A stretch of 52,009 nucleotides of DNA from Heterotrichella gracilis (taxonomy: Eukaryota; Sar; Xanthophyceae; Tribonematales; Xanthonemataceae). The notes beneath the pieces are model-generated. The model saw only the letters and a list, made by a program, of their open reading frames with translations, had not been told where the DNA came from and did no database searches. The position numbers were made by a program, and so were the translations under genes. Positions 31,725 to 43,808 of the stretch are shown in pieces. The stretch is taken from assembly GCA_032358255.1 (NCBI GenBank), contig JAULBX010026130.1, forward strand, positions 1 through 52,009. The letters run 5' to 3'. The first letter of the stretch is position 1. The number at the start of each line of letters is the position of its first letter.

Positions 31725-34700
31725 TTATAACTTGGTCCACAATCTGAAAACAATATCAATAGTAGGATCTAAGCCTTGTCCTCCTCGGTAGCCATTCCCA
31801 GGGATGACGTCGGGGCAGTAAAGGAATCCACCGTTTGAGGCGGATGTCGTCAACAACTTCCAGGCATACACCTGGCCAGCGTGAATGGGGGCGGAGGTGC
31901 CGGCGAAGGTGAAAGACACCCTGCAAACACATAGTTGGTGTTCTTACCACCCAGGCCGGAGTAAGGGCCATACACTGCACTCTGGTTCAATAGTATGTGA
32001 ACACTTTACTCAGACTTTCATTCTAGCCTTACACTACTTGTTTCTGATTCCGATGGCTATGTATGGCACAACTTGGCAAGGGCCCTGTAATACCATAATC
32101 ACCACAATACGGACTATTTCTTGAAAACCTCAGCCAACAATTTTACAATTTTACTTAGTGGCCGTGCATCAGCAGCACAAACCACAAACGCATTACTTCT
32201 GCCATCATATATCGCTCACGGTGAATGGTTTCTGCCACACGCATGGCCCTGGCACGACTGGAGCTGAGCATGATCAAGCTGAGCACGACACCCCCATGCA
32301 CCACCACGCACCATGCCGGTGATGAGCTCTGGCTGGGGCCCACATCCACCACCCCCGAGGTGGCCACCAGACTCCCATGGCGTCCAGGGCTGTCAAGGTG
32401 CACCTCCAGCATGTAGGAGGTGACGTCGGACAGCTCAGGCTGGATAGCCACATCGATTTTGTCCACATGGAGGTTGGCTAGGGTGCTGAGCGGGGTGAAG
32501 GTTTGGGCAATGACGTTGTTGTAGTTCTTGATAGCGTCGCTAGTTGGGTTGGGGCAGAGGACGACCACATCCAGCCCTGCACAGGCGCAAGACACTCAGT
32601 TGACTCGCTTGTCATTGGTGCACCAAATGCGTGCACCGACATATGCACTGTAAGTGCGTATTTGCCCGGGTTGGTTGCATTTCAGGGTTGCACATGCCAT
32701 GGGCAGAACTGCACACTGAATTGGACCCCCTCTAAGGACGCATGATATATGACACCTTATCAAGTGCCTATTAGTGATGTTGGATATACACCGTACCGTA
32801 CTGAGTATGTACAAGACATGCCTCGGCCGAAACATGTTGTACACCTTGTCAATTATGATCACATCTCATCAAGTGGATGTTGTTGTAGAGTAAGTAGTGT
32901 GACGAAAACCACCGCTGAAGCCATATGGCATAGGACACAAGCCACACCAAGTACACCAAGCGCAGTGGCATGCTTAGTAAAGTTCATGCATGCGGACGCT
33001 GGTTACGGACAGTTAGCAACAAGCCTTGCTGCCATGTATATAGCAATGTGAGCAGGTGGCCTTGCAGACACAACATCAGAGTCTACTTGGCTGACACCAT
33101 TTATTTTTTACCTCGAGCAACTCAATATTCCCTGTAGAGTTACTTGAAGTTGCTGTGTACAACAGAACTAGGTGAAGTTTTGCGCAAATCCTACTAAAGG
33201 TTTATTGACTACAATATTGAGAGGTGCGATGGGTTCACCTAGTTCACCCGCATACGGTGTGTGCACTCAAAATAACGCAGGATTTCCTCCGTCGTAACGA
33301 GGTGGTTGCAGCTGGCTCTGCAGGTGTTGCAAATGGGTGGGCACCTACCCCAGCAGTGGCTCCAATCAGAATTATTACATGTACAACAATTTTAGGAGAA
33401 AACCCAGTCGCTCAAACTTCGTGGGCTGGCCATCACATACCATGACTCTAACATGATGGTTTTCCAGCGACATTGATGATCCTTTCCAGCTATTTGAGCT
33501 GCTAGTGCTGCTGCTACGCATGCAACACACAAGGCATCCATTTGGCTGTGGGGTTGGATCACTTAGTTGAGGGTTAAGACTCGAGGCAGCATGCATGCTT
33601 TCGAAATAGATGAGGAGCGTAGTTATTTGTTTATTTATTTGTTTATTTATTTAGTTATATATAATTATTTATTTTATTTTTTTGGAAACACAACAACACT
33701 CTGCGCAGCGGTCACCACAACGGATGCTTGGTTTGCACGCGTCTAAATGGCGGTGGTTCATGGTTTACCATTTTCCGGCATGCCTTGCATTGTCACACGT
33801 TCTCTTGTTGGTCGGTCACGAGTTAGAGTTTATAGTCACAGGTTGGTGTGCAGTAGGTTATGTGCATGTGCCCATGGAAAGCGGTTGGGTGTGGTGGGTG
33901 CATGTGTGACGATGATAATGAATATCTGATGAGGGGAAGTAGGGGTGTCACACCTGGTCGTAGGGGGGCTGGGGGTGGGAAAGGTGGTGAGGGCGTTGGG
34001 GAGGGCGGGGCCGGTGGGGGCGATGGGGATAGTGGTGGGGGCGATGGCGATGGCGGTGGAGGCGAGGGTGGGGGTGGTGGCGCCGGCAAATGCGGCATGG
34101 GCGATGGTGGGGTAGGGGATGGCGGTGGTGGAGTGGGGGATGGCGGCTTGGGCGATGGTGGCCCTGGCGAAGGCGGCTTGGGCGATGGCGGGGTAGGGGA
34201 TGGCAGTGGTGGAGTGGGGGATGGCGGCTTGGGCGATGGCGGGGTAGGGGACAGAGGCGTTGGGGGTTTAGGCGACGGAGGTGTTGGGGGTTTAGGGGAT
34301 GGAGGACTGGGCAATGGTGGTACAGGGGATGGAGGTTGTGGCGAAGAAGGTGTGGGGGAGGGGGGCTCGGGTGATGGAGGAGTGGGCGATGGCGGTTGTG
34401 GCAAAGGAGGTGAGGGGGAGGGGGGCGCTAATGAAGGCGGCGTAGGTGATGGCGGTGCAGGGGATGGCGGTGGAGGAGTGGGGGATGGTGGCGCTGGCGA
34501 AGGTGGGATGGGCGGTGGAGGCGCCGGAGATGGCGGTTTTGGAGATGGCGATTTGGGTGACGGCGGTTTTGGAGATGGCGGTTTGGGTGATGGCGGTTTG
34601 GGTGATGGCGGTCTTGGCGATGGTGGCCTGGGCGATGGCGGTTTCGGTGAAGGCGGCTTGGGCGATGGCGGTTTGGGTGGTGGCCTGAGAACAGGGGAAT

Positions 34701-35536
34701 ATGGGGTTTAGGGTTAGGGAGCACGTGGCCATGGTGGCTTACCTCTTCTGGGTGGTGACTTGGACAAGGGAAGGAGTTCAAGGAGTACTACTTAGTGACC
34801 TCAGGTAGGTACTCCTTCAATCATATGTTACGAACGGTAGGGTTTATCGGTTCATGGTTTAGGGCCGTCTGCAGGTAGCTGCTGCTGTTATGTGGCTTGC
34901 AACCCCCATACACTCCCCCCACTTGATCACGTAAAAATCCCCGTGAGGTGGACCCACGCCCCTCCCCCCCCTCCCCTCCCCCCCCCCCACCACCATCCTC
35001 TTCACAGACATGTGCCAGCCCCTACCCCTGTGCACCAACTCACTGCGGCCTGTGGCTTGTGGCCTATTCACCTAGACCTGGTCAGCCAAATAAGCAGGAG
35101 GGTCTAAATAAGGTCAGCCAGCAGCGTTGAGGGTTGCACAAGATGGGTGCCAAGGTGTAGCAAACGTTTCACAGCGAGAGCATGCATGCGGTGGGCCCCC
35201 CAGGCCTACTAGCGCTGCCAAAACCGTGCCTGGCTACCACCTGTGTAGACACACGAGAAAACCTTGTGGCATAACCCACCAGCTATTTGCCTGCTGCTGT
35301 CCTACTCGTTTAAATAAAGTTGATTGCTGGCTCGTGTGGTGTACACAATGCATGGACCACACAAGTTGATGCATGCAAAACGACTGCTAGCATAGATTGC
35401 CTCTTTCCACGCCAGGGAGGTTGAAGCAAAACCCCATAGCGGTCTGCTGTTCTCACCTATTTACCGCCAACGTGGGAGAGACGCAGGCGACCAGAAGGAT
35501 AAGGCTGGTCAGCAAGACCCATGCCATGCGCTGCAT
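31725..35536 (-). CDS. Proline-rich secreted wall protein B
   Basis: Minus-strand exons: 35536-35457, 34684-33954, 32576-32312, 31920-31725; splice sites and phases (2,1,2) agree, giving about 423 residues. Exon 1 is a signal peptide ([21 protein letters not shown]). Exon 2 encodes about 243 residues of [16 protein letters not shown] and PPPPSPSPP repeats, the type hydroxylated and glycosylated in chlorophyte walls. Exons 3-4 encode one globular domain: it starts [14 protein letters not shown] and continues [46 protein letters not shown] and [11 protein letters not shown] to FRLWTKL and the stop. The pattern recalls bacterial secreted beta-sandwich domains of the QSFT...GTxLAT...F(T/D)F...L.AGT.Y type; the family name is uncertain. 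Probable role: extracellular matrix component (inference). It is the only copy in the array with all exons intact in my model. The start could be upstream (an in-frame ATG exists), but this one gives the signal peptide. Confidence 0.75.
33606..33682. repeat. TTTA-rich simple repeat
   Basis: GTTATTTGTTTATTTATTTG and related TTTA units, in gene B intron 2. It is preceded by AGATGAGGAGCGTAGTTATT, which recurs at about 51435. Confidence 0.85.
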
Positions 35537-35694
35537 GGCTGAGCCCAGGCTGAACCTAGCTGGTCGCCGTGCACCATCTGGCAGTAAGTGCAGCCATTTT
35601 GCCGAGCACCCGCGCTTCTTGCAATGGCCACCCAAGTCTCTCAAGCTTTAGGCCAAGGCAGCGACCCCCTAATTATAACAGGAATAAAAAAGTC

Positions 35695-35850
35695 TCATAG
35701 GGTCCATCTGCGTTGGAGCAAGAGACGGCCACATCCAGCTCTGCACAGGCGCACACGAAATTGCCACCTTTAAACTGTGCCGCATGTTTGCATACTGTAC
35801 AAAGTTGATTCGCAAAGTCCGTTAGTGGACCGACTCTATATCTATCAACC
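35695..35850 (-). pseudogene. Fragment of wall-protein domain exon 3
   Basis: On the minus strand it reads LDVAVSCSNADGP after a CAG acceptor-like site, and its upstream flank (GCATGTTTGCATACTGTACA) is shared with the region upstream of gene C exon 3 (about 40060-40085). This is an orphan piece of another copy of the domain. Confidence 0.75.
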
Positions 35851-36490
35851 TAACACTCTAGCATAGCTATATTTACAGCTATATTGGTTACCTTTTGTAG
35901 CTCTTTGCCTGCTAGCGCTGCTGCTACATAGGTGACACAAGGCCAGCATGCGGCTGTGGATTTCCTCTGAATAGTAAGGATTTAGCATACATTTTTTGTT
36001 CAACACATGTTCACTCGAGCTGTGTGAATGTGGGAGCAACCCTTCAATAGGGCAGGCAGGGTGGGGCAGGCACGGTGGGGCAGGCACAGTGGGAGGTACA
36101 TGATATTCCTGATTCCTGCAGAAGCCAGGGTTGAGTAAGCCAGAAAACCACTGCTTTTACCTACCTGATGATGTGCAGCACTATTAAGAACCACATCAGT
36201 ATTTAAACCTGTATCCCTGGCTCACCTGGTTATGGATTTGCACCCGCATGGCACAGTGTGACAGATTCATGTTGTTAACATTACGTTGCCTTTATGTTGT
36301 GAATGTCAGTAGCACAACTCTTTTTTTTTGTGCAGCGTTGATGTACGCTAGTGTAGTTTGCAACAGGCATGCTTGTTGCAAATGGCGGTGAGTGGCGGCG
36401 AGGTACTCAATATTTAATGTTATACTTCATTGTACTTATTAAGTTAAACAAAACCACAATTGCTGCAACTCTATGTAATTCATGGATTTC

Positions 36491-36566
36491 TTAGCAAGTG
36501 GGGTGATTTCTTTCAAGCACCTTTAACAGTCTTGTGAGCCCGGATTGGCTCCCTGTCAATATACAC
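36491..36566 (+). mobile_element. LINE 3' end fragment
   Basis: GCAAGTGGGGTGATTTCTTT then CAACAGTC-like and GTGAGCCCGGATTGGCTCCC match the end of the LINE copy at 43610-43680. Heavily decayed. Confidence 0.75.
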
Positions 36567-36589
36567 CTTAAGACAGTTACTGATACTAA

Positions 36590-36658
36590 AGTATATTAAT
36601 TTGTCAGCAATTACATACATTACTGCAATGTATGTAATTGCTGACAAATTAATATACT
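36590..36658. repeat. Perfect 32-bp inverted repeat (hairpin)
   Basis: Arms 36590-36621 and 36627-36658 are exact reverse complements with a 5-base loop (ACTGC). It is AT-rich and lies between a LINE fragment and a P450 fragment. Confidence 0.95.
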
Positions 36659-36699
36659 ATAATTTTACACCACCAAAGAAAAGCTGTTTTGCATCTAGA

Positions 36700-36960
36700 A
36701 TAGTCCTACGTTCTTATCCATGAAGTTTCATTCCACATCTTCTACATCTTCCCCTTCCCCGCAGCACCTTGCGCTGATGGAGGCGCGCACCGTGCTGGCG
36801 GTACCGGTGCTGCTGGCCAGGTTCAGATGAGCGTGGACAAAAATGATGTGGGGAGGTACCATGTGGGGAGCGGCAATGGCAGCCATCATAGCGCTATGAT
36901 GGCTGCCGCGCAGTGGCATCAGGGGAGGTCAAGGGGTGGGAACATTAAAGCAGGCATTGT
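36700..36960 (+). pseudogene. P450 exon 9 fragment
   Basis: CCCCGCAG acceptor then CACCTTGCGCTGATGGAGGC, matching the intact exon 9 at 22486. It is broken soon after by an indel (GGCGGTACCGGTGCTGC) and a stop (TTCAGATGA). It contains the 30-bp palindrome at 36878-36907. Confidence 0.9.
36878..36907. repeat. Perfect 30-bp palindrome inside P450 fragment
   Basis: GGCAGCCATCATAGC is followed directly by its reverse complement with no loop. The related P450 copy at 46080-46095 has only the left arm (GGCAGCCATCATAGCAGCGG), so the right arm is a local inverted duplication. Confidence 0.95.
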
Positions 36961-37265
36961 GTACTATAGTAATTCTAACAATCAGCCGTTGCACCAAGGC
37001 AAAGGTCCCTCCCGGAGGCAAACAACAATATACGTGGACAAAATCACAAAGGCATATCCATCTTCCGAGGATTTTGAGAAGAAAATGAACATCATTTAAA
37101 TGGAATCCTGTAAATCCTGGCGTCAATAGGCTTACAAAGTCTACCATAAATGTGGGCGTTAGACCGTGTTGTGGCTCAGGTGTGCATATAGTACTGCGTA
37201 GTGCATATGATACTACCGGTGATGGCAGCGGTGCCAGGCATTCTCGGGGCACCTTCTGTGGCAAC

Positions 37266-40200
37266 TTATAACTTGGTCCACAGCCTGAAGATAATATCAA
37301 TAGCAGAATCTGAGCCGGGGCCTTGCCGGTAGCCATTCCCAGGGATGACATCTGGGCAATAAAGGAATCCACCCTGAAGGCGGACGTCCTCACCAGCTTC
37401 CAAGCATACACCTGGCCAGCGTGGATGGGGGCAGAGGTGCCGGCGATGGTGAAAGACACCCTGCAAGCACATCGTTGGTGTTATGTTAAAGTCCATACTA
37501 GGGATTCGTGATACGTAATCTGTAATGCGCAATACGCAATACGCAAAAATATGTATAATAATGTGTAGCATACGTTGAAAATACCTAATATGCGTTATGC
37601 CTTTCAAGGAAATTACAAAATAAATTAAAAGCAACACCCAGCCTCATGAAAGAGCCTACACCTTAATCTCACTTGGCAAGCCCTGCTTGTTTCACAGCTC
37701 AAAAATAAATTTGAGGTTTTTTAAAAATACATTCTCAGTTGATTTAATATCCAGCTGGTATAATATTTCTCACGTAAAATGCGTATGTATTCCGAAAAAG
37801 GGCTAAAATGCAACGTCTTACGTATTTGTTTTCAAAAGTGCGACGTATTGTGAATCCCTAGTCCATACACTACACTCTGGTACAATACTGAGTGAACGCT
37901 TGACTCTGCTTGGTGTCTCTACAGCAATGTTTGAGATTCCACTGCTTTATGTTTAAAATATAATTAATACAATGGCACACGCCCTCTATATCCTTTTAAC
38001 ATGGGCTATTCTTCAAAAATGCATCCAGCAATTTACTCAGTGGTCGTGCATCACCTGCAGTGCACACACGACCAATGCACCACTTATGACATCATGTATC
38101 ATTCTCAGTCAATGGTTCCAGCCACACGCATGGCCCTGGGACGAATTGCAGCTGAACATGATAAAGCTGAGTATGATACCCCCATGCCCCATGGCGCACA
38201 ATGTTGGTGATGAGCTCGGGTTGGGACCAACACCCATAATTCCCGAGGTGGCCAGCAGGGTTCCTCCAGGGTTGTCAAGGTGCACCTCTAGCTTGTAAGA
38301 GGTGACGTAGGTCGGAACAGGCTGGATCACCACATCAATCTTGTCCACATAGAGGTTGGCCAGGGTGCTGAGCGGGGTGAAGGTCTGGCCGATGACATCA
38401 TTAATCGCGTCGCTCATTGGGTTGGCGCACAGGAAGTTCACATCCAGCCCTGCACAGGCGCAAGACACTCAGTTGAATCCCTTGTCATTGGTGCACAGAA
38501 TGCATATGCCGGTGTGATTCCTGCGTAGTTTGCATTGTTGGGCTGCCCATGCATGGACGGAACTGCACACTGAATAGGACCCTCTCTAGGACGCACAATA
38601 TATGACACCTTATAACTGTTTGTAGATATAAAGTATGTACAGTGCATTCTCGTCCAAAAACACCTTGTCAGATATTATCACATACGAGCAAGTGGATGTA
38701 ATTGTAGAGTACCTAGTGTGACACCACAATAATGTGCTTGTTAAAGAGTATGCTTGCGGTCGATGGTTGCGAATTGGTTAGCATCACATATTATTGTCAC
38801 ACATACAGCAATGTGAGCAGGCCGCCTTGCAAACACATTGTACACATTGTCTGAGTATGATTCACTGCCACCACTTGTTTTTTATCCTCAGGCAACTCGA
38901 TCTCCTATAAAATTACCTGAAGTTGCCATGTACAACAATGGTAAGGCAAATATTATACTGAAGGCACAGTTTTTGTTTTTTTTAGGGGTGCGTGACGGAT
39001 TCTAACACGTACAGTATGTGCACGTGTACAAGGAATAGCGCAGGGGATCTTCGAGGTGTAAGCAAGGTGGGTGCAGGCTTTGCAGGTGGTGCAATGGGCG
39101 GGCAGGCAATCCCAGCACCACCTGCCCTTCCCTACCTTGATACAACAGAAACAGGGAGAAAAGGGCAGGCTGGCTCACCTGCTAGAAGAGGCGCTGGGGG
39201 GGGTGGGGGCAGTGGGGGCGGTGGAGGGGGGGAGGGGGGCCCGGGTGGCGGGGGGGGCGGGGACGGTAGCACGACTTTGGTCCACAGCCTGAATATGTAA
39301 TCTTTGGCCGGCTGCGAAATATATCCTACATAGTAGAGATAGCCATTCCCAGGAATGACATCCGAGCAATATTCAAATGAACCGCTGTCTGAAGCTGTCG
39401 CTGTCACTAGAACCCATGCATACATGTGGCCAGCGTGGATGGGTGCAGAGGTGCCGGCGATGGTGAAAGACACCCTGCACGCATATGGATGGCTTTGTTG
39501 GGATCAACCGTGCAAATACAGCACTGCAGCCCCTGTAAAAATGGATTGCTTGCAGTAAAGCTTTCTTAATGTACATGGGATGGTGAAAGCAGCCTTTTCC
39601 TGGACTCCCTTGCCATTCTGTTCCTCCATGTTACACGGATTGTTTCTCAGGTGGCGCGCCTACTACATCCAACACTGGTGGTGGTGTAGGTGGTGGTCAT
39701 GCAGCAGAGGGGCTACCACATCACCCACATAGTTGGCACTGTACATGACTCCAGCCCATGCTTCCATGTACCCACGCACCATGCTGCCGAGGAGATTGCC
39801 ACATCCACCTTCTCCGAGGTGGCCACCAGGGTCCCTCCGGGGCTGTCAAGGTACAACTCCAGCTTGTAGGAGGTGATTCTATCCACCTTACCCACCAGAT
39901 ACACATCCACCTTGTCCACATACAGGTTGGCTAGGGTGCTGAGCGGGGTGAAGGTCTGGGCAATTATATCGTTGACGGCAATGCCAGTTGGGTTGGCGCA
40001 TGAGACAGCCACATCCAGCCCTGCACGGCCGCAAGAAAGTGACCACCTCTTCATCTGTGTTGCATGTTTGCATACTGTACAAAAATTTCGCACAAACTCC
40101 TTTGGGGGACCGCCCCAAATTTTACCAAAAATATCTGACATAACATGTATTTCTTATCTACTTATAAAACTATGTTCAAGCCCTGTGCCTGCCACGCATA

Positions 40201-41501
40201 TAACATAAGAACATGCATGTGGCTAATATGGCTGTGGGTTATTCTAAGTTAGTCCGAGGGATTAGGATATAGTATAAAATTTTCATATATACACAGATCA
40301 AGACTGAGCACAGCAACAACCACCACCACTGATGCACAGTGTGCGCGCTTTTATACGATTGTGGTATATGTAGTTAATGGTTTACCTGTTTTTGCGTCAT
40401 GCCTTATATTATCATTTTTCATTGGTTGTCTGTCATGAGTTAGTAGAGGTAGGGCAGCGTCATGGTTATATGTCGCGGGTGTTGTGTTGCAGGGTATGCA
40501 GGGTCAGGTGCATGGCCCCATGGAAATGGCAGCTGCCTATGGTGGGTGCACGTGTAAGGTTTGTAATAACAAATTGAAGAGGGGAGGAAGGGCTGTCACA
40601 CCTGCTGGTCGGGGAGCTGGTGGTGGGAATGGGACACAATGACTATGGTGGCTTATGCCTTCTTGGTGGTGGCCTGGGGAAAGGGGTTAGGGTAGTTAGG
40701 GTTAAGGTTAGGGGGCACAATGACCAAGGTGGTATTGGAAGATATTGAGAGGATAGGACAGTCTCAGGTAGGTCCCCTGCATGCAAGCGCTTTGTTTATA
40801 ACTGCCTAGAGTGTTTGTTTACCGGTTTATGGTCTAGGGTCTGCATGTAGCTGCTACTATACGCTTGCCACCCCGTACACACTCCCACGAGTTCTCGTTG
40901 CTCGCTGGGTGCAACTACGCCCCTCCCCACAATTACCCCCCTATCCCACTTAATCCTCTTTCACCTACTTCATCCTCCCACCCAGTGCACCAACCAACTC
41001 AGCGCCCTGTGGTTTGTGACCTGTTCAAATGCGGTACAGGAGGGTTAGGGTGTCGCGAATTCGAACGTGAGCCAGCAACATTTCCAGCTGGGTGCACAAA
41101 CCGCCAACCTGGCCAGCTAAGGTACCCGAGGTCCACAATGGGCCATCCTGACACCTCGTACTAGCTTGCCAAGCCCGAGCCTGGCTACAATTATGGATTT
41201 ACAGGGGGTCTTGTGCCACAAGTTGTGGCATAGCCCACTTGCTGCTGCCAGCTGTTGTCATGTGATGCATACTCAACCGACACTGGTTGGTACGATATGT
41301 ACGCATGTGTGATGCAGGCAAAACGTCGCGATGACAGCTAGCCGTGACACCTAGCATAGCATCCCTGACGATCAAGGAAAAGGCTATAGTGGGCTGTTCT
41401 CACCTGCGTACCGCCACCGTGGGAGAGACGCAGGCGGCCAGAAGGATAAGGCTGATCAGCCCAGCCAACGCCGTGCTCCGCATAGGGGGAGCCATGGCCA
41501 T
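37266..41501 (-). pseudogene. Two-domain proline-rich wall-protein gene C, multiply broken
   Basis: Minus-strand parts: 41501-41404 (signal peptide, LAGLISLILLAACVSPTVA), 40673-40602 (Pro-rich exon collapsed to 72 bases, with an in-frame TAG and wrong phase), 40020-39780 and 39474-39179 (domain 1, ending FRLWTKV then a PPPPPPG linker), 38449-38200 and 37460-37266 (domain 2, ending FRLWTKL). Domain 1 to linker to domain 2 is in phase (GCA G|GG). The last exon is 195 bases instead of 196, with a 1-base deletion near 37378 that breaks the frame before [11 protein letters not shown]. This is a tandem-domain version of gene B's architecture. A hAT-like element sits in its last intron. Because of the lesions no full product is expected, though a shorter protein from domain 1 cannot be excluded. 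Confidence 0.75.
37499..37860. mobile_element. hAT-like MITE with 8-bp target duplication
   Basis: TAGGGATTCGTGATACGTAA at the left end and its imperfect inverse (CGTATTGTGAATCCCTA) at the right end form terminal inverted repeats. Both ends are flanked by GTCCATAC (37491-37498 and 37861-37868), an 8-bp target duplication as in hAT elements. It is 362 bp, with subterminal ATACG/CGTAT motifs and no coding capacity. It is inserted in the last intron of gene C. Confidence 0.85.
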
Positions 41502-43000
41502 GGACTGGCCAGAGGCTCACGTCCACTGACGCACAAAAATGCCTTCTGCTGAAAGCCGCTAGGAGGGAGCTGCGTGACGAGGGGTCTTTGAATTACCACA
41601 GCGCTTTGGATAACCGCAGTGCTCTGGGTGATGCTGCAGAACAGTTTCTTAGAAGCTTCCTAGCGCAGGTGAGGTTACAAGCGCAATAAATGACGTAACG
41701 GTCGTGCAGTCTGTATGCGCATGGCTTATAGCTAGCCGCCTCTTTCCACAAAGTTGTTGAATTGCTGTGGCGTGCGGGGCGAAGTCACGTTGGTAGCTAG
41801 GACAGCCTAGCGACAGCCTGGGGGACAGCCTGGGGACAGCGGCAATTTTATCCAGGGATCCTAGAAAAGAAAAGAAAACAAAACAAACGCCAACGGCCTG
41901 CACAAGTAGCACAAGGCGGCATAGCAATTACGCATAGCCCCCGCCGAAAAAACGAATCAGTCCGGAAAATCATCACGCGTGGGGAAAGCACCTGAGGAGG
42001 AAGGGGTGGGAGGCAGCAGGCGCACACGGGGGGTGGCAGGGAATGGAGGCGAAACTATTGGTGAGTAAAGTAAAAGAGGGGGTGGGGTGGGAAAGGATGG
42101 GAGAGTGGTGCAGAGAAGAAGGGGTGGGGACGTGGGGGGGTGAATAACATGCAAGCGCTGTGTCTACTGTGTCTGGGTCATGAGGGCGGGGCCTGAGGGG
42201 CCACCAACACATGTGTGGGTGTTGCTGAAGATACAACTGGAGTGGACTGTGGTCGGGGGAAGCGTGGTGGGGAGATTGCCCACAACGGGGTTCCTTGCGA
42301 CAAATGCGAGATGGGCTTTCACAACATTCCCACAACACCTCCCCTACGTACCCACTATGCTGGAATTACCATGGTTTTGTCACATCTGCGTTGACATACC
42401 AATAGAAAGTAGACAACTGGTAATCTCCCATACCTAAAGATACTCAAGTTAAATGGCAGCCATCTTGGGAAACCATCACCAAAGTGCAGCTTTTCCCGAT
42501 GGACCAAAATTGCTCTCTGATTTTCACTCCTCAAAAGTTCAACCCAATCAGCGCACACGATACACACGATAAGAATTTGACAAAGAACTCAAGGCTATCA
42601 TCAAACCGGTACATGTGGTATCACATGTGATACATGTGCACATATGGACGTATTAGGCGGAGGCAAATATCAAATTTTAACTTGACAGGTCATGGCACTA
42701 ATGGCACTACTGCATCCATCCTCACAAAGTTTAGGATCATTTTTCTAAGGGTTGCTCGATCAGCTTAATCAGCCAAGGCCACACCACGCCCTACTCTCCG
42801 CCCGTGCGCAAGCAGCAAGTACAGCAAGTGCTGCAGGGTTAAATCCTAGGAATAGTTGTACTTCACAAAAAAAGAGGACAATGTAGTGATGCAGCACCTG
42901 CTTATAATTGTATTTATATTCATTTTGTACAGTCCATAAATTACTGCATAGATTACTACGAACGGAGCTAAAGATCAGGCGCCAGGGGTTGGAGTGACTT
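41502..43000. other. Upstream region of gene C; no gene seen
   Basis: 41540-41740 resembles the region upstream of gene A. 41800-41835 has a GACAGCCTGGGGGACAGCCT short tandem repeat. 42600-42650 is rich in ACATGTG/CACATGT steps. No coding region supported. Confidence 0.5.
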
Positions 43001-43720
43001 AGGCAGGGAACCACAGGCAGGGCGGCTGCGGCTCCTCGGCTTGGGCAACCGAACCTCAATTAGAGCACGCGCATCCCCAGGCACATGGCCACACACCCCT
43101 CGCGGGGGAGATGGTTGATGCCAGCGCGGTAGCAAGCCAGCCTTGTGGCATACCTGTCCTGACACCCAGCCCGGAAGCGCTAGAGATCGAGGAGCTAATG
43201 GAAACAGCAAGGCTGGCATACTTGAGGTCAAACACGGGCAATGCGAGTAGGAAAACTATGCAATATGTTAGCATACACGGTGGTGATTGGGGATCGATGG
43301 CAGAATATTTGACTTGGGACTTGTGCAAAAGCCATAGGGTTGAGTTAGCTAGGTTTAGACTGGGTGCCCATGATCTTGAGGTCGAAACTGGTAGATGGAG
43401 ACGCGTTGATCATGAACATAGGTTGTGCCAGTATTGCACTACAATTGGACGGCATCATGTTGAAGATGAACAACATTTTATTTTTGAATGTCCACTATAC
43501 CACGACATCAGAGAAACATTTCATAGTTGTTATGTTGATATTCCCAAAAACTTGTTTAGCTTTTTCGGTAGTAAGTGTGGGGCCAATGTGGCTCCATTAA
43601 TTCACAGACTTTTTAGTGAGCGGGGTGACTTCTTTAAGCGCCTCCAACAGTCTCGCGAGCCCGGGTTGGCTCCCTGAATGTGACTGTCAAATAAATCTTG
43701 TAAATCTTGTATAAAGTATG
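43000..43720 (+). mobile_element. 5'-truncated LINE copy 1 (C-terminal ORF and 3' end)
   Basis: An open frame at 43111-43677 (stop 43675-43677) encodes the C-terminal end of a non-LTR retrotransposon polyprotein. It contains LCQYCTTIGRHHVEDEQHFI then FECPLYHD, a CxxC...H...C zinc-binding pattern like the zf-RVT tail of LINE ORF2. The 3' end carries the TGTCAAATAAATCTTGTAAA type tail with short CTTGTAAAT repeats. The reverse transcriptase part is missing. The same end occurs in four other places in this window. Confidence 0.82.
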
Positions 43721-43727
43721 TGAATAT

Positions 43728-43808
43728 ATATACAATTATATTCAATATTTATATTCATTATTCATATTCATTCATTATTTATATTCATTCATTATTTATA
43801 TTCATAGA
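43728..43808. repeat. TATTCATTCATTATT simple repeat
   Basis: Several ATTCATTCATTATTTAT units directly follow LINE copy 1. Confidence 0.9.

Noticed and set aside
24312..41501. Calling genes A-C true pherophorins
   Set aside because: The stalk fits, but the cysteine pattern of the pherophorin domain is not seen, so the family name is withheld.
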